64,000 bases of DNA from Corylus avellana. Taxonomy: Eukaryota; Streptophyta; Magnoliopsida; Fagales; Betulaceae. The notes under the pieces were generated by a model. It was not told the DNA's origin, ran no database searches, and was given only the letters and a program-made list of their open reading frames with translations. Position 1 is the stretch's first letter, and each line of letters starts with the position of its first letter. Position numbers and translations under genes: made by a program. This document shows, piece after piece, positions 1-11,367 of the stretch. The stretch is from the NCBI RefSeq assembly GCF_901000735.1, contig NC_081545.1:29665513-29729512 (forward strand), in the 5' to 3' direction.

Positions 1-316
1 AAAAAAGTGTAAAATTTCATTTTAATTATTACTTTTTTTATACACCTTTCAACAATTTTTTATTTTACGCTTTATTTTTATTTAAATATTATTTTTTAAT
101 TTTTAAAAGAAAAAGAAAAAAAATAAATTTTTATTGTTGTAATGTGATACAATGAACGCAAAAGTGGCCGGGCTTGAAGAGAAAAATACTCATATTATCT
201 ATATTTAGCTAATATCCTTGCTATAATGATATAGACATAATTTTGGCCAAATTTTTCTCTTATATGGTTATTTGTTTTAAAAACAAATTAAAAATTAAAA
301 AAAAAAAAATTTGAAG

Positions 317-460
317 CAATAACATCCTATGTGGTTTTTTTTTTTTTATCATTTTCTTCATAATAATGACCATTTAAAAAAAATGGCAATTTTTCTGAAG
401 AAAAATATAATTTTTTTTTATAAAAATAAAAAATAAAAAATATCACATAGGATGTTATTG
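317..460. mobile_element. MITE-like inverted repeat
   Basis: About 20 bp at 317 (core AACATCCTATGTG) recurs inverted at 441-460 around an A/T-only middle, so the stretch can fold into a hairpin. It has no coding capacity. The same structure lies at 6282-6425 in the second copy. No clear target-site duplication was found, so the superfamily is open. Confidence 0.6.
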
Positions 461-698
461 TGATATTTTTTTATTTTATTTAAAAAAAATGACCACATTA
501 AATAAATAAATAAATAATTTATGAATTATGGTATTCTGGGAAAGAATCCAATACAATAGTGGAATCAGCTCCATCTGAGCCCATAAGGCCATAACATTAA
601 TAAGTTAAGACAAGTGCACCAACGAGAAAAAAATAAACACTTGCAGGGAATAATAACTCAACCACGCGGATAACCCAACATCAAAGGAAAAATTGTTC

Positions 699-805
699 TG
701 TCTCCAAGAGGTAGCTTAATCGACTAGGAACCACGCCTTGTGAAGCGGAGGTCACCAGTTCGAATCCTCCCTCTTGTGTGAACGTGTCAAAAAAAAACAA
801 AAAAA
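699..805 (+). mobile_element. tRNA-derived SINE, copy 1
   Basis: An element of about 107 bp with a pol III promoter-like body: a box A-like GGTAGCTTAATCGACTAGG and a box B-like GTTCGAATCC, followed by an A-rich tail. An 11 bp target-site duplication AAAAATTGTTC flanks it (688-698 and 806-816). Box B resembles a tRNA T-arm, but there is no complete cloverleaf, so this is not a tRNA gene. Relatives occur at 6664, 34706 and 46950, and probably near 9518. Confidence 0.8.
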
Positions 806-1050
806 AAAAATTGTTCCAATATAATAAAGAAATGCAAGGGGTACTAAATATTTTACTAACAGGGGCTTGTTAAACTGGTGTGTAACCCCATTCATTTGAG
901 AAAACCAAAACAATTAATTAAGAGAAATGTAACGATTACTAATGAATGAGTCACACATTAATTTAGTAAGTTTATAAATCAATTATAAAATTGGTACCCC
1001 CAAACCCTCCCCCGTAAAGGAGTGGGAACAACATTCCATATAAAAAGAGA

Positions 1051-1546
1051 AAGAATGATCATTTTTTTTTGGTTGAGAAAAACATAACATTTCATTCAAT
1101 AATACCACGAACATAAATTTCTTACATCTCAGAGCAAAGCTCTGAAGTAACCATAGCATAAAACTACAAGATTACCAGGTTTAGTACAAGATTCGAGACC
1201 AATCCGCTAACCTATGACTAAAATCAGATTTAATACTAGATCTGTGACAAATATAATCAACCAAATGCATGGATAGCAATTATTCCTCGACCCTGAGAGC
1301 GGAAAGACTCTCATGTCGAAACTCTTCCTCCTCGACCCAAAGGCCAGGATAATGATCACATCCACAACCCAAAGGTCTTGACCAAAACTAATTAACCCGA
1401 AAGCGACATAGATCGAGTGAGAGAGGAAAGAGCCTTATTACAAGCCGAACAAAACAAGAAAATTAAACAATACAAGGAAAAAACACGTGCCAAAACATAA
1501 ATACATCTTAAAGAAGCAACATAACAAGGGAATAAAACAAGAAAAG
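1051..1546 (-). mobile_element. Polyadenylated retroelement, truncated at gap
   Basis: This is the 3' part of the same minus-strand retroelement that is complete at 7026-8173. The A tail appears as the T run near 1062. The body is a few percent diverged from the second copy although the flank upstream is identical. The N gap removes the 5' end. Confidence 0.7.
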
Positions 1547-1646
1547 NNNNNNNNNNNNNNNNNNNNNNNNNNNNNNNNNNNNNNNNNNNNNNNNNNNNNN
1601 NNNNNNNNNNNNNNNNNNNNNNNNNNNNNNNNNNNNNNNNNNNNNN
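1547..1646. other. Assembly gap of exactly 100 N
   Basis: The round length suggests a gap of unknown size placed by scaffolding. The left flank recurs at 5966-7511, so the gap probably joins overlapping contigs. Confidence 0.95.
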
Positions 1647-3690
1647 CATGTCACAAAAGCGATTTCAATATTAAACCAGTTAAGTTGATTCATAAGGTCT
1701 TAAGAAGAGATATAATCTTAATCCTTGGGGATAATACATAAATAAGAGGCCACCACACATGCATCTGCATTTTGGGTCAAGGGTCAAGACAATGAAATAA
1801 AATTCAAAAGGATAATTTAATTCAAAAAAAGGGGCGGGGGGGGGGGGGCCGGGCAGGGAATAGAGGTCATCAAGAGAAAACACTGGAATATCTGAGCCTT
1901 TACTTCTTTTAGTACATGATGGAAAACATCAGATAGTTCTTCCAAATTAAAAGAAAGCAATAAGAAAATTTAGAAAAATATACAAGAGCCATTCCGGGCA
2001 CAAAGCTGCTCAAGTCTAGAGTAGAAAAATGAAACTATGGTGACATCTATATTATAAGAGTTGTATATTCTTATCAAAAAAAAAAAAAAATCTATATTAT
2101 AAGAGTATGGCACCATCTTGACAAAGAAGCAGAAAAAGAATCAATTGATCTCCAAACCTAAAAACGAGATTTAGAATAGATCAACCACTTCAACACCTCG
2201 CCAACCCCTCCTTTTAGCAAGCCTTGACCTGGCTTAGTGCATAGACACTATATATCTTCTTATATCATTATAATTTCTTGTATAATTAAGCCAAAAAATA
2301 AGGGCACCAAATTGAACTTTGTGGGGATGAAAAAAAAAAATCTAAGTTATGGAAAAGGAAAAGAGAATGCAAACCAAGACCTTTATAACACTTCAATTCC
2401 AAATTGATTTTAATTGTTATATATTTACAAAGAGCAACCATCAAAATGAGTCATGTAGTATTATCGGCACACTTGAAACATAGTCCTAGAACAAAAGCTT
2501 TGGAAAATTCAAACCCATCAAGAATCATTATGAGGATCTTATCCTTAATCATATCATATTAAAATAAATCACAACTTAGTTCAACAATTTACGCTGATAT
2601 CTTCAAAACCTTACTGTTCTTTACTCCCAGATGAACTATATTTTAGCTAAGACATAGCACTCCCACAATCACATATCTCAACATACAAAATTAACATAGT
2701 AACGGTCAATGAAAGGTGAAGCACCTCAAGGACATGACCCAAACGTGCTTGGTGGAGTTGGATTTAAGATCTCCCAACACACTTCTAGTCCAATGCAAGG
2801 ACAGGTTGACCTTTTTCGTCCTTGTCTTTTGTTTGTTTAATTTAGAGTATGCCAACTGCTTACACCTTTCCAAATAACTACCCATACTAGAAATTTTCCA
2901 ATATATATATTTTGATAAGTAGAAAATTTTCCAATAAATGTAACCTTCGACTACTAAATTTCCTCAGAAAAGGGAGACAAGTAAGAGGAGAAGAAAGCAT
3001 ACAGCTTTTGAAAACGAAACTTAAAGAAGAGACAATCAGAAACCATCCTACTTAATGGATATTACATCTCTCATACATACATTATGACGACCGTAATAGA
3101 ATTGCAAATGATCAAAAGCTTTGATTCGACCCACTTTTTGAAAAGATAATGGAATCATTTAGAACAACTGGGCAACCTGAAATCATTTACAGACTATTCA
3201 CTCGCTTCATACTTCTATTTAAAATCCGTAGTCCTGAAACCCAGTAACCAGTATCCCCCTACATCTTTTTTATTAAAAAATAAAATAAATTTGTTCCTCA
3301 GGTTCATGGTTGAGGAGGAGGACCCAAAAGGCAGAAAACTAGTAGCTAGTTGGTTGCCTCTAATTACTCTCAGTCTTCTTCATTTTCTATAGTCCCTACG
3401 TTTCGTGATTTGTCTAGGAATACTGAGTGGAAACTTTAATGGATGATTTTAGACAAAGATCTGCCCCAGAATCCCATAAATTTTCTTTCTCAATCAATCT
3501 TAAATAGCATTATAACAAAAAATATTAAAAAAGAACGAATCAGTGATTCAACGGAGCTAGTTTAACATTCATTGATTCGCAAAATAAAGATTCTTACAAA
3601 TGATTACCAACAAAACGTATGCGTATAAGAGCGTGAATCAATCACTAATAGGGTTGAGAATCTAACCGATCTATAAAAGAGAAAGATATA
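1647..3690. other. Intergenic or intronic AT-rich stretch
   Basis: No coding exon was recognised on either strand. There is a G-run near 1838-1850 and a (TG)n(GA)n microsatellite at about 3696-3736. If the leader exon at 3765-3930 is real, this stretch would be its intron. Confidence 0.5.
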
Positions 3691-3702
3691 AACATGTGTG
3701 TG

Positions 3703-3736
<34 letters not shown>

Positions 3737-3764
3737 TTCACAGAAATGGCCGCGTTACCGATTA

Positions 3765-3930
3765 GACAGAGCTGGAGCGCTGCTTCTTGACCTCCGATGC
3801 GAATGCAGAGAGAGACGACTGAAGAGCTGAGATCCTGGCGCGATGGTGGTGGCGTGCCAAACTCTATAACTCAGCTTCTGATCCTATTTGAAGGCCATAT
3901 CCATCTATAAATCGCTAGCGCACAGCTATA
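3765..3930 (-). promoter_or_regulatory. Possible 5' leader exon with splice donor
   Basis: This is a GC-richer island in an AT-rich setting. On the minus strand it has a TATA-like TTTATAG near 3905, then pyrimidine-rich leader-like sequence, then a possible donor TCG|GTAACG near 3760. The only ATGs run into a stop within a few codons, so it would be untranslated. The coding part would lie further left, in the gap or outside the window. It may also be chance; no protein match was seen. Confidence 0.35.
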
Positions 3931-4089
3931 TGGCTTTGACTGGAAAGACGCTTTTATTACCAGAAGAACTTAATGATATTTACTAGACTGTTAACAACTG
4001 ATTTCAAGTAAAAATCAGCTCCTAAATTAGCATTTACTATTTATTTTTATAAGTGTTGATTTAAAAACTAACTTTTACCGTAACGTTGA

Positions 4090-4550
4090 AAAAATTAAGG
4101 CAGTAACCGAGCATAGCTATTCGTGAACACGCTTGAATTAGTTCGGTTCGTTTACTAAATGAACAAAGCTTGAACAAAAAATTCAAACTCGTATAAATGT
4201 AGACTCGGCTTGTATAAGCTCGATTCGATTCATACAAATTCGTATAAGCTTGTATAACTTCATTTTTATTATATTATTTTTAACTTTGTAATGAGAACAT
4301 GCTAAATATATATTTTTTTTAAAAAAAATGTTATTTATAATGTAATATATATGAGTTGAATTATTATAATTGTGACTTGTGAGTCTAAAAAAAAACATTG
4401 AACAATCATGATATTTACTTTATATATGAAATAATTAAATTAATTTGGTAGCTCGTGAACAAGCTTGAGCTCGGCTAAAAAATAAATGAACAGAGCTTAA
4501 ACATAATATCTAGTTCGGTGAAAAGCTCGAGTTCGAAAAAAAAAAATAGT
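4090..4550. mobile_element. Degenerate DNA-transposon sequence (GTTCG/GCTCG-rich)
   Basis: The stretch is full of short GTTCGTGAAC, CTTGAGCTCGG and CTCGATTCGATT motifs, which resemble the subterminal repeats of plant hAT-like elements. Similar sequence resumes at 5740-5810 and ends near ACAACCCTAC, so the element at 4551-5733 appears nested within it. Confidence 0.45.
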
Positions 4551-5733
4551 GTTAATAACTTTTTTGGTACTTCAGTTTTCACTTTTTTATTTTTTTCTCC
4601 CTGAGTTTTAAAACATGACAAATCTAGTACCCAACTTATGGGAAAAGACAAAATTAATACCTCCGTTAGTTCCGTCAGTCCTACTTAACGGAATTTTCAC
4701 ATGTCACTCCTATAATACGCCACGTGTCATAAATAAAAAAAACGAGTTGCCTCTGTTTGGTTGCCGAGAAAACAAGGGAAAAAATGTGTTGCCGAGTTGA
4801 CAAGAATTTATTTTTATTTCATACACTATTACATGTCCAAGTTCTTTTAGGTAATTTCAGAGACTAGTTCTAAGCTTTCCTTGTTGATTTTTCTTTTTTG
4901 AAATTGATGTATTGATTTTTGAAATCTTCATTTCAGACACTATTACATGTCCAAGTTCTTTCGGGTAATTTCATAGACTAATTCCAAGCTTTCCTGGTTG
5001 ATTTTTCTTCTTTGAAATTGATGTATTGATTTATGAAATCTTCCACCGTGTTAGCTGATGAGTTCTTGCATGATGGGTTTCCGCTTGCAAAGCCTTTGAA
5101 GGCTATGCAGAAGTCTTGGAGTGGATCTGGGTCAGAAGCAAAGGCGACATGGGTATGGAACAGAGTAACAAATAACAAAAATTTTCAGCTTCTGCGACAT
5201 TTTAACAAATAGGTGGGATGCGGTACTGATGAAATATTGAAGATGACTGAGCAGGAAAGGAGTGGAGGTCGGAAAGTACCTGAGCATCGGAGGCAACGAG
5301 GGTCGAATGGTTTCGCAAACAGAGTTGCTATTGTTGTCGAATCTGTACCATCGTAGCTTCAAAATTCTCCGACAACCATTAGGAGACTACACACTTACAC
5401 TCTCAACTGAACAGTTTGGCCGAATTTGTGAATTCCGTATAAACTCTAACGAGCTCATCCCAAACAGTAGTCCTCCGGCGGAGACACCGGACGTGGAAGG
5501 GCCGACCGGCATGGGTATATTTAATTTTTAATTTTTAATTTTTTTTATCTTTTTAGGACACGTGGCCTATTATGGGAGTGACACGTGGAAATTCCGTTAA
5601 GTAGGACTGAAGAAACTAACGGAGGTATTGATTTTGTCTTTTCTCATAGGTTGAGTACTAGATTTGTCATGTTTTAAAACTCAGGAGAAAAAAAATAAAA
5701 AAGTGAAAATTCAAATACCAAAAAATTATTAAC
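4551..5733. mobile_element. Pack-MULE-like element with ~180 bp terminal inverted repeats
   Basis: The outer ~180 bp on the left (4551-4735) matches, inverted, the outer ~185 bp on the right (5545-5733), with shared blocks such as TTAAAACATGACAAAT and CCGTTAAGTAGGACTG. The ends begin GTTAATAA. Long inverted repeats are typical of Mutator-like elements. The middle carries no transposase. It is GC-richer than the ends, with short open frames (about 5050-5160 and 5262-5531) that I could not assign, as expected of captured gene pieces. A 114 bp internal direct duplication lies at 4817-5044. The target-site duplication is masked by A-rich flanks. Confidence 0.7.
4817..5044. repeat. 114 bp tandem duplication inside the MULE-like element
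   Basis: 4817-4930 and 4931-5044 share the motif ACTATTACATGTCCAAG and following sequence with a few substitutions. Confidence 0.8.
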
Positions 5734-5965
5734 CCAAAAAATTAAACAAACTGAACTTAAACATTCAATAGAATCAATACTTGACTCGGTTCGATTTGAT
5801 TACAACCCTACATCGAATAGTTACTATTACTGGTATACATGAAACTACTTTTATATAAAAGTATTATTGTGTGATTTGTTTTTGTGTGTGTAAAATTATT
5901 TGTTCTTTTGATTATGAGATTATCCGCACTCTCTCATAGCATCTCCACTGATAAAAATATCTAAC

Positions 5966-7511
5966 AAAAAAGTGTAAAATTTCATTTTAATTATTACTTT
6001 TTTTATACACCTTTCAACAATTTTTTATTTTACGCTTTATTTTTATTTAAATATTATTTTTTAATTTTTAAAAGAAAAAGAAAAAAAATAAATTTTTATT
6101 GTTGTAATGTGATACAATGAACGCAAAAGTGGCCGGGCTTGAAGAGAAAAATACTCATATTATCTATATTTAGCTAATATCCTTGCTATAATGATATAGA
6201 CATAATTTTGGCCAAATTTTTCTCTTATATGGTTATTTGTTTTAAAAACAAATTAAAAATTAAAAAAAAAAAAATTTGAAGCAATAACATCCTATGTGGT
6301 TTTTTTTTTTTTATCATTTTCTTCATAATAATGACCATTTAAAAAAAATGGCAATTTTTCTGAAGAAAAATATAATTTTTTTTTATAAAAATAAAAAATA
6401 AAAAATATCACATAGGATGTTATTGTGATATTTTTTTATTTTATTTAAAAAAAATGACCACATTAAATAAATAAATAAATAATTTATGAATTATGGTATT
6501 CTGGGAAAGAATCCAATACAATAGTGGAATCAGCTCCATCTGAGCCCATAAGGCCATAACATTAATAAGTTAAGACAAGTGCACCAACGAGAAAAAAATA
6601 AACACTTGCAGGGAATAATAACTCAACCACGCGGATAACCCAACATCAAAGGAAAAATTGTTCTGTCTCCAAGAGGTAGCTTAATCGACTAGGAACCACG
6701 CCTTGTGAAGCGGAGGTCACCAGTTCGAATCCTCCCTCTTGTGTGAACGTGTCAAAAAAAAACAAAAAAAAAAAATTGTTCCAATATAATAAAGAAATGC
6801 AAGGGGTACTAAATATTTTACTAACAGGGGCTTGTTAAACTGGTGTGTAACCCCATTCATTTGAGAAAACCAAAACAATTAATTAAGAGAAATGTAACGA
6901 TTACTAATGAATGAGTCACACATTAATTTAGTAAGTTTATAAATCAATTATAAAATTGGTACCCCCAAACCCTCCCCCGTAAAGGAGTGGGAACAACATT
7001 CCATATAAAAAGAGAGAGAATGATCTTTTTTTTTTTTTTGAGAAAAACATAACATTTTATTCAATAATGCCACGAGCATAAAGCTCTTATATCTCAGAGC
7101 AAAGCTCTGAAGCAACCATAACATAAAACTACAAGATTGTCAGGTTTAATACAAGATTCGAGACCAATCCGCTAACCTATGACTAAAATCAGATTTAATA
7201 CTAGATATGTGACAGATAGACTCAACCAAATGCATGGATAACAATTATTCATCGACTTTGAGAGCGGAAAGACTCTCATGTCGAAACTCTTCCTCTTCGA
7301 CCCGAAGGCCAGGATAATAATCACATCCACAACCCAAAGGTCTGGACCAAAACTAATTAACCCGAAGGCAACATAGATTGAGTGAGAGAGGAAAGAGCCT
7401 TATTACAAGCCGAACAAAACAGGAAAATTAAACAATACAGGGAAAAAACACGTGCCAAAAACACAAATACATCTTAAAGAAACAACATAACAGGGAAATA
7501 AAACAAGAAAA
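5966..7511. repeat. Contig-end direct repeat, copy 2
   Basis: This is the second copy of 1-1546. It continues without interruption through the complete retroelement into unique sequence, so it is the better version of the locus. Confidence 0.9.
6664..6770 (+). mobile_element. tRNA-derived SINE, copy 2
   Basis: Same insertion as at 699-805 (offset 5965), with the same box B and target-site duplication. Confidence 0.8.
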
Positions 7512-8173
7512 GAAACAGCACACTCCGATCACACACACGCCGAGAATCGAAAACCGAAGGGGCGTTGGAAGCTCATCGCAGCGGGGACGCGTCGAAAGGC
7601 CCAACAGTGGACAGTGGGAGGCGAACAAGCGCGGAGAAGACAAGCAAAGCAGGACTTGAAAACAACCACAAACAAGAAAAAAAAAGGGAAAAAAAAAACA
7701 ACAAGGAACCACCAAAATAGGGAAAATGAGCACAAAGTGGGAAGATGGTAGCCGGAAGGGAGCCGGACCCATGCAGGCCGGAAACCGCCGCGTAAGGGGC
7801 GTGGGAGCTTGACGCGGTGGGGATGCATGAAAGAAAGCCCTAATAATGGGCAGCAAAGCGGCGACACAGGTCGGCAGCATCCACAGACAAAATCCGAACC
7901 CACAAAGAGCCAAAACAAGGCCAAGGAGCCCTCTGCAGAAAATGAAAGGGGGGAAAGAAAAGCGGCAGGGAAGGGGTAAAAACGGGGAAAAACAAAGGGG
8001 AAAATGAGCGGCAAGGAAGGGGAAGAGAGGAGGCACCGGGGCTAAGGCATCAGGTAAATAACTAGCACCGGAGCAAGGAGGATGAGGGGAGGAGGGAGGC
8101 AGCTAAACGGCCAACCCTCCTCCCTTGTGTGGCTGAAGGGTTTCGCTTTTCTCTCTGGTGGCTAGAGAGAAAA
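7026..8173 (-). mobile_element. Non-autonomous polyadenylated retroelement, ~1.15 kb
   Basis: On the minus strand the element starts near 8173 in a CTCTCTAG-rich leader and ends in an A run (T run at 7026-7039). A roughly 14 bp target-site duplication around AGAAAGAATGATC flanks it (7011-7025 and 8174-8188, with one or two mismatches). It is GC-rich in the 5' half, unlike its surroundings. A 202-codon open frame (7428-8036, -) shows no reverse transcriptase motif and begins in low-complexity Phe/Pro/Leu sequence; I do not count it as a gene. It is probably mobilised by a LINE in trans. Confidence 0.7.
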
Positions 8174-8188
8174 AAAGAAAGAATGATC

Positions 8189-9517
8189 ATTTGAGGTACA
8201 CCATATAACCGAAAAAAAGCATAAACAACACTCCAAAATGAACCCATTACGCACACACAACCTAATATGAGAAAGATAGTGATTAACAATAGATTACAAG
8301 ACTATAACAGTGATTCTCACTTAGTGGGGCCTTTGTCTCCCAAAATCCACCTCAAAGCTACCACATCTCTATCTCTATTTGAAAGCCCTATTATACCAAA
8401 TGGGTGCGAGGGTTGACCTAAGGATGCTTAAATAGGCCAAACATTGTGTATGCATATCTTTAAAATATTCAAATCTCATTATGACTGACCTTGATCGAGC
8501 ACTAAAATGGCTGTGATCGATCACACTTGGGTTCCCTAGTTCATGGCGATTGATCACTCACCCATGCCCAAAAATAACCCAAGTGTTCAATCATGCAAAA
8601 TTTTCCTATTTTTGAAGTCAAGCCTTGTTCCTTATTGAAAATGGATTGGAAACCAACCCCAATGCACAAAGATACTTAGACAAATTCGTGCCAATTGGGA
8701 AGAAAATTGAAACATTGAAGCTGCTTCTACTTCTTTGTTTAATTTGGGGAGAAAATGAAAAATTATGGTTCATGCTTATTTGTGGGAGAAAGGGTAGTTC
8801 AATTAGGGTAGTTTTTGGTAATTTTTCATACAATGTAGTAATAACATGGTTTAAAATAAACATGTGGCATTAACTTGTTAATGACACGGCTGAAAACCTA
8901 TTGAATGTGAATGGCACGTGATTGGGATTTTGTCAATTTTAACGATATGGGCTAACAAATATGGTTTTTTTTTATTAATGATCGGTAATTTAAGCATGTT
9001 GAGTGTAACATGTGGTAGTTCGTGGGAGCGATGTATAAATGAGTAGCAGTTGAGGGGACTAAGCGTAATTAACTCTTAATAAAAGTTGATGAAAATGACT
9101 CACAAAAAAAAAAAAAAATTGATGAAAACCAACTTTTGTCTCAATCCCTGAAATTCGAATAAGAATTTGAGCAAAGAAGAGAGGAGATCTCACGGCCTAA
9201 GATATTTGGTCACGCTTTAAGAATCCTGAGGCTTGAGGTGTCTAAGCAGCTTAAGGTGCGGGGTTGAAGTGCGTAAGCACCTTAGGTCTTGAGATCCCCT
9301 TTCACATTTTCTATTTGAATTATGTAAAATTTGGGCATAGAATTCTAGAAATTTCCAATCTTTGTTGCTAAGAAAAAATAAGATAGCAAATGTTGAACTA
9401 ATCCCCCTGGTTACTAAGGAAAAACAAAATAGAAAAATATTGTACTAGAAAATCCCCCTTGTTTCTAAGGAAAAATAAGATAAAAAATGTTTAACTTGAA
9501 TAAGGTGAAAGGCCGCT
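8189..9517. other. Intergenic, no gene seen
   Basis: The stretch holds a ~117 bp inverted repeat at about 9183-9299 (arms around GAGATCTCACGGCCTAAG and CTTAGGTCTTGAGATC) and three degenerate ~50 bp direct repeats at 9361-9490 built on CTAAGGAAAAATAAGATA. Short open frames at 8618-8873 match nothing I recognise. Confidence 0.6.
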
Positions 9518-9625
9518 TTTTTTTTTTTTTTTTACATGTTCATATAAAAGGAGTATGAGGATTCGAACTAGTGATCTCCACTTCATAAGACGTGATCCCC
9601 AACCGATTGAGATATTCATTGAAGA
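9518..9625 (-). mobile_element. Probable tRNA-derived SINE
   Basis: On the minus strand it reads a box A-like CTCAATCGGTTGGGG, then AGTTCGAATCCTC (box B), then an A run (T run 9518-9534). It has the same layout as the SINE at 699. Its target-site duplication is not clean. Confidence 0.6.
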
Positions 9626-9949
9626 CAATAAGGTGCATGCCCTTAAGGCACATCGATATTCAAGAGGTTTTTTTTGTTTTTTTTTGTTTTTTTTCTTTTT
9701 TTACAATGTGCAATTTGGAAAAATAATACAATTGAATTAGGAAAGTAATATCTGCTTGATCTTATCATAACCGATAATATGTAATTCCAGAATCAGAAAA
9801 ATATTATAGAATCAGACATCAATATCAACGGTTCCTGATCAAGAACACAGGCCGACTTACCAACAAAAACGACGTCACTTAATCCAGTACCACCAAGTCG
9901 GTAAATATCACTTGCACCAGCTGACGATTGCTCCTCTAGCTTCCAACCC

Positions 9950-9957
9950 TATATAAC
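9950..9957 (+). promoter_or_regulatory. TATA box of the eIF5 gene
   Basis: TATATAAC lies about 30 bp upstream of a pyrimidine-rich leader without ATG codons. Transcription should begin near 9980-9990. Confidence 0.6.
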
Positions 9958-10102
9958 AAATCGCTTGGTGACCCTTCATCACTCGCCCCTCTCTCTTCCG
10001 CCATTGAATCACCTAAACCCTAGTATTTCGCAACCCTGCCCCTCTCTCCTTGGAGCTCGCTTTCTCTCTCTAGTTTTGGATCTTGATTTCGATCAATTGC
10101 AG

Positions 10103-11299
10103 GTGCGGGCAGTAGGGTTTCCTCGATTTGTTAGTTTCTTTGTACGATATTCGTCGATGATTTTTTTTTTCTCTTTGAAATTATTGTATTGGATAATTTC
10201 TGGATCTTATGCTATCTCAACTTAATCCCGTTAGATCCCCTAACAATGTAAAACCAAATAACTGTCTGATTTAGCTGATCGGTCAGAATTTTTTCTTTTC
10301 GTTCTATGAAATGGTATTTTTTTTTTATTGAAATTTTCTGGTATGGATGTTCGTATTCGTGGAATTGTTATTATCTTTATTTAATCTGAAACCGGTTGGG
10401 GAAAATCGTTTTTTTGTTCTTTTTCTCTGGTCATTGTTACTGCCAAGTCGTCTTTACTATCTTCGGTGCTAAAGTAAGAACTTGTTTTCTGAGGAGTTAA
10501 TTTTATGTAGTTTTTGTTTAGAGAGAGTATTTGACAGCTGTCCACGTTGGTTGATTCTCTAATTTGATATGGAGTAGTTTAAAAAATTTCGGGTGTGTTC
10601 TGGCATAGACGATTTAGAACGATTTATTGGGTTGTATGAGATAATGCGAAGAAAAAGAAGAATGACAAGCTTGGTTATGATTCTATTTTATTTCATTTTG
10701 ATCTCTGTTTCTTTAGCCATTTTAATTTGTTTTGATGGGTAACATGAGGCTTCGTTATGTGCTTTAATCATGCGCATAGAAGGTTAATGTAGTATTATGC
10801 TTGTGTGGGCTATGGTAGATAGGGATATCGTGCTTTAATATCTAATAACGCATGTCTTTGCTCTATTAAGAAATGTTGCCATCATCCTTTGCAGTAAAAG
10901 TTTCTTGTAAGGGAAAATCTGCAATATATTTTTGTTTGAAGCGTTAAATTGTTTATGTTATGGTCCCCAAAGTTGCTCATAGTAATTCACCTAGTTATTT
11001 TGTTTTAGTATTTTCTTAATTGTTATGTTGACTTAGTTTTGACTTTTAATTGGAAGAAAGTAATCTGTATTTAATATTAGAAACCTTGTGTTATGATTTT
11101 GTGCTTCTTTGGTCTCTGTCTTGATGACTATTGCTGCTATTGATACTTATTTATTTTAGTAGTAATCTGAATGCTTCTTTATCTGCCCTATTGGAATCAT
11201 AACTTCCGTACTTTTGGTATTTGGAAAATTTTCTTTTGTATTTGCAATGTTAACAACTATCATTTGTATTTTTCCTAATTCTGGACATTGCTGATGCAG
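10103..11299 (+). other. Leader intron of the eIF5 gene
   Basis: Donor CAG|GTGCGG at 10103 and acceptor GATGCAG|G at 11299 bound a T-rich, ATG-dense stretch of 1197 bp. The leader exons on both sides are C/T-rich or open. The boundaries are inferred from splice consensus only. Confidence 0.6.
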
Positions 11300-11367
11300 G
11301 AAGCTTGCTGGTTTATCTGCTATTAGCAGATTCTCAAAGTGAAGGTGTCAAGATTGAAGTTTCTTTT

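Larger units (their letters stand above)
1..1546. repeat. Contig-end direct repeat, copy 1
   Basis: This segment recurs at 5966-7511 with a constant offset of 5965. The first ~1050 bases look identical by eye. From about 1070, inside a retroelement, the copies differ by several percent. It ends at a 100-N gap. No gene was seen; it holds AT-rich sequence, a MITE-like inverted repeat, one SINE and the 3' end of a retroelement. It is most simply a contig end that overlaps the next contig. Confidence 0.9.

Noticed and set aside
716..775. Possible tRNA gene from box A/box B motifs
   Set aside because: No full cloverleaf; target-site duplication and A tail show a SINE.
7428..8036. 202-codon minus-strand open frame
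   Set aside because: It lies inside a polyadenylated retroelement, is low-complexity Phe/Leu/Pro/Cys, and shows no known domain; a second long frame overlaps it, as expected from GC-biased DNA.
11305..11367. Longer upstream frame starting at 11305
   Set aside because: It begins with TTG; the first ATG is 11368.
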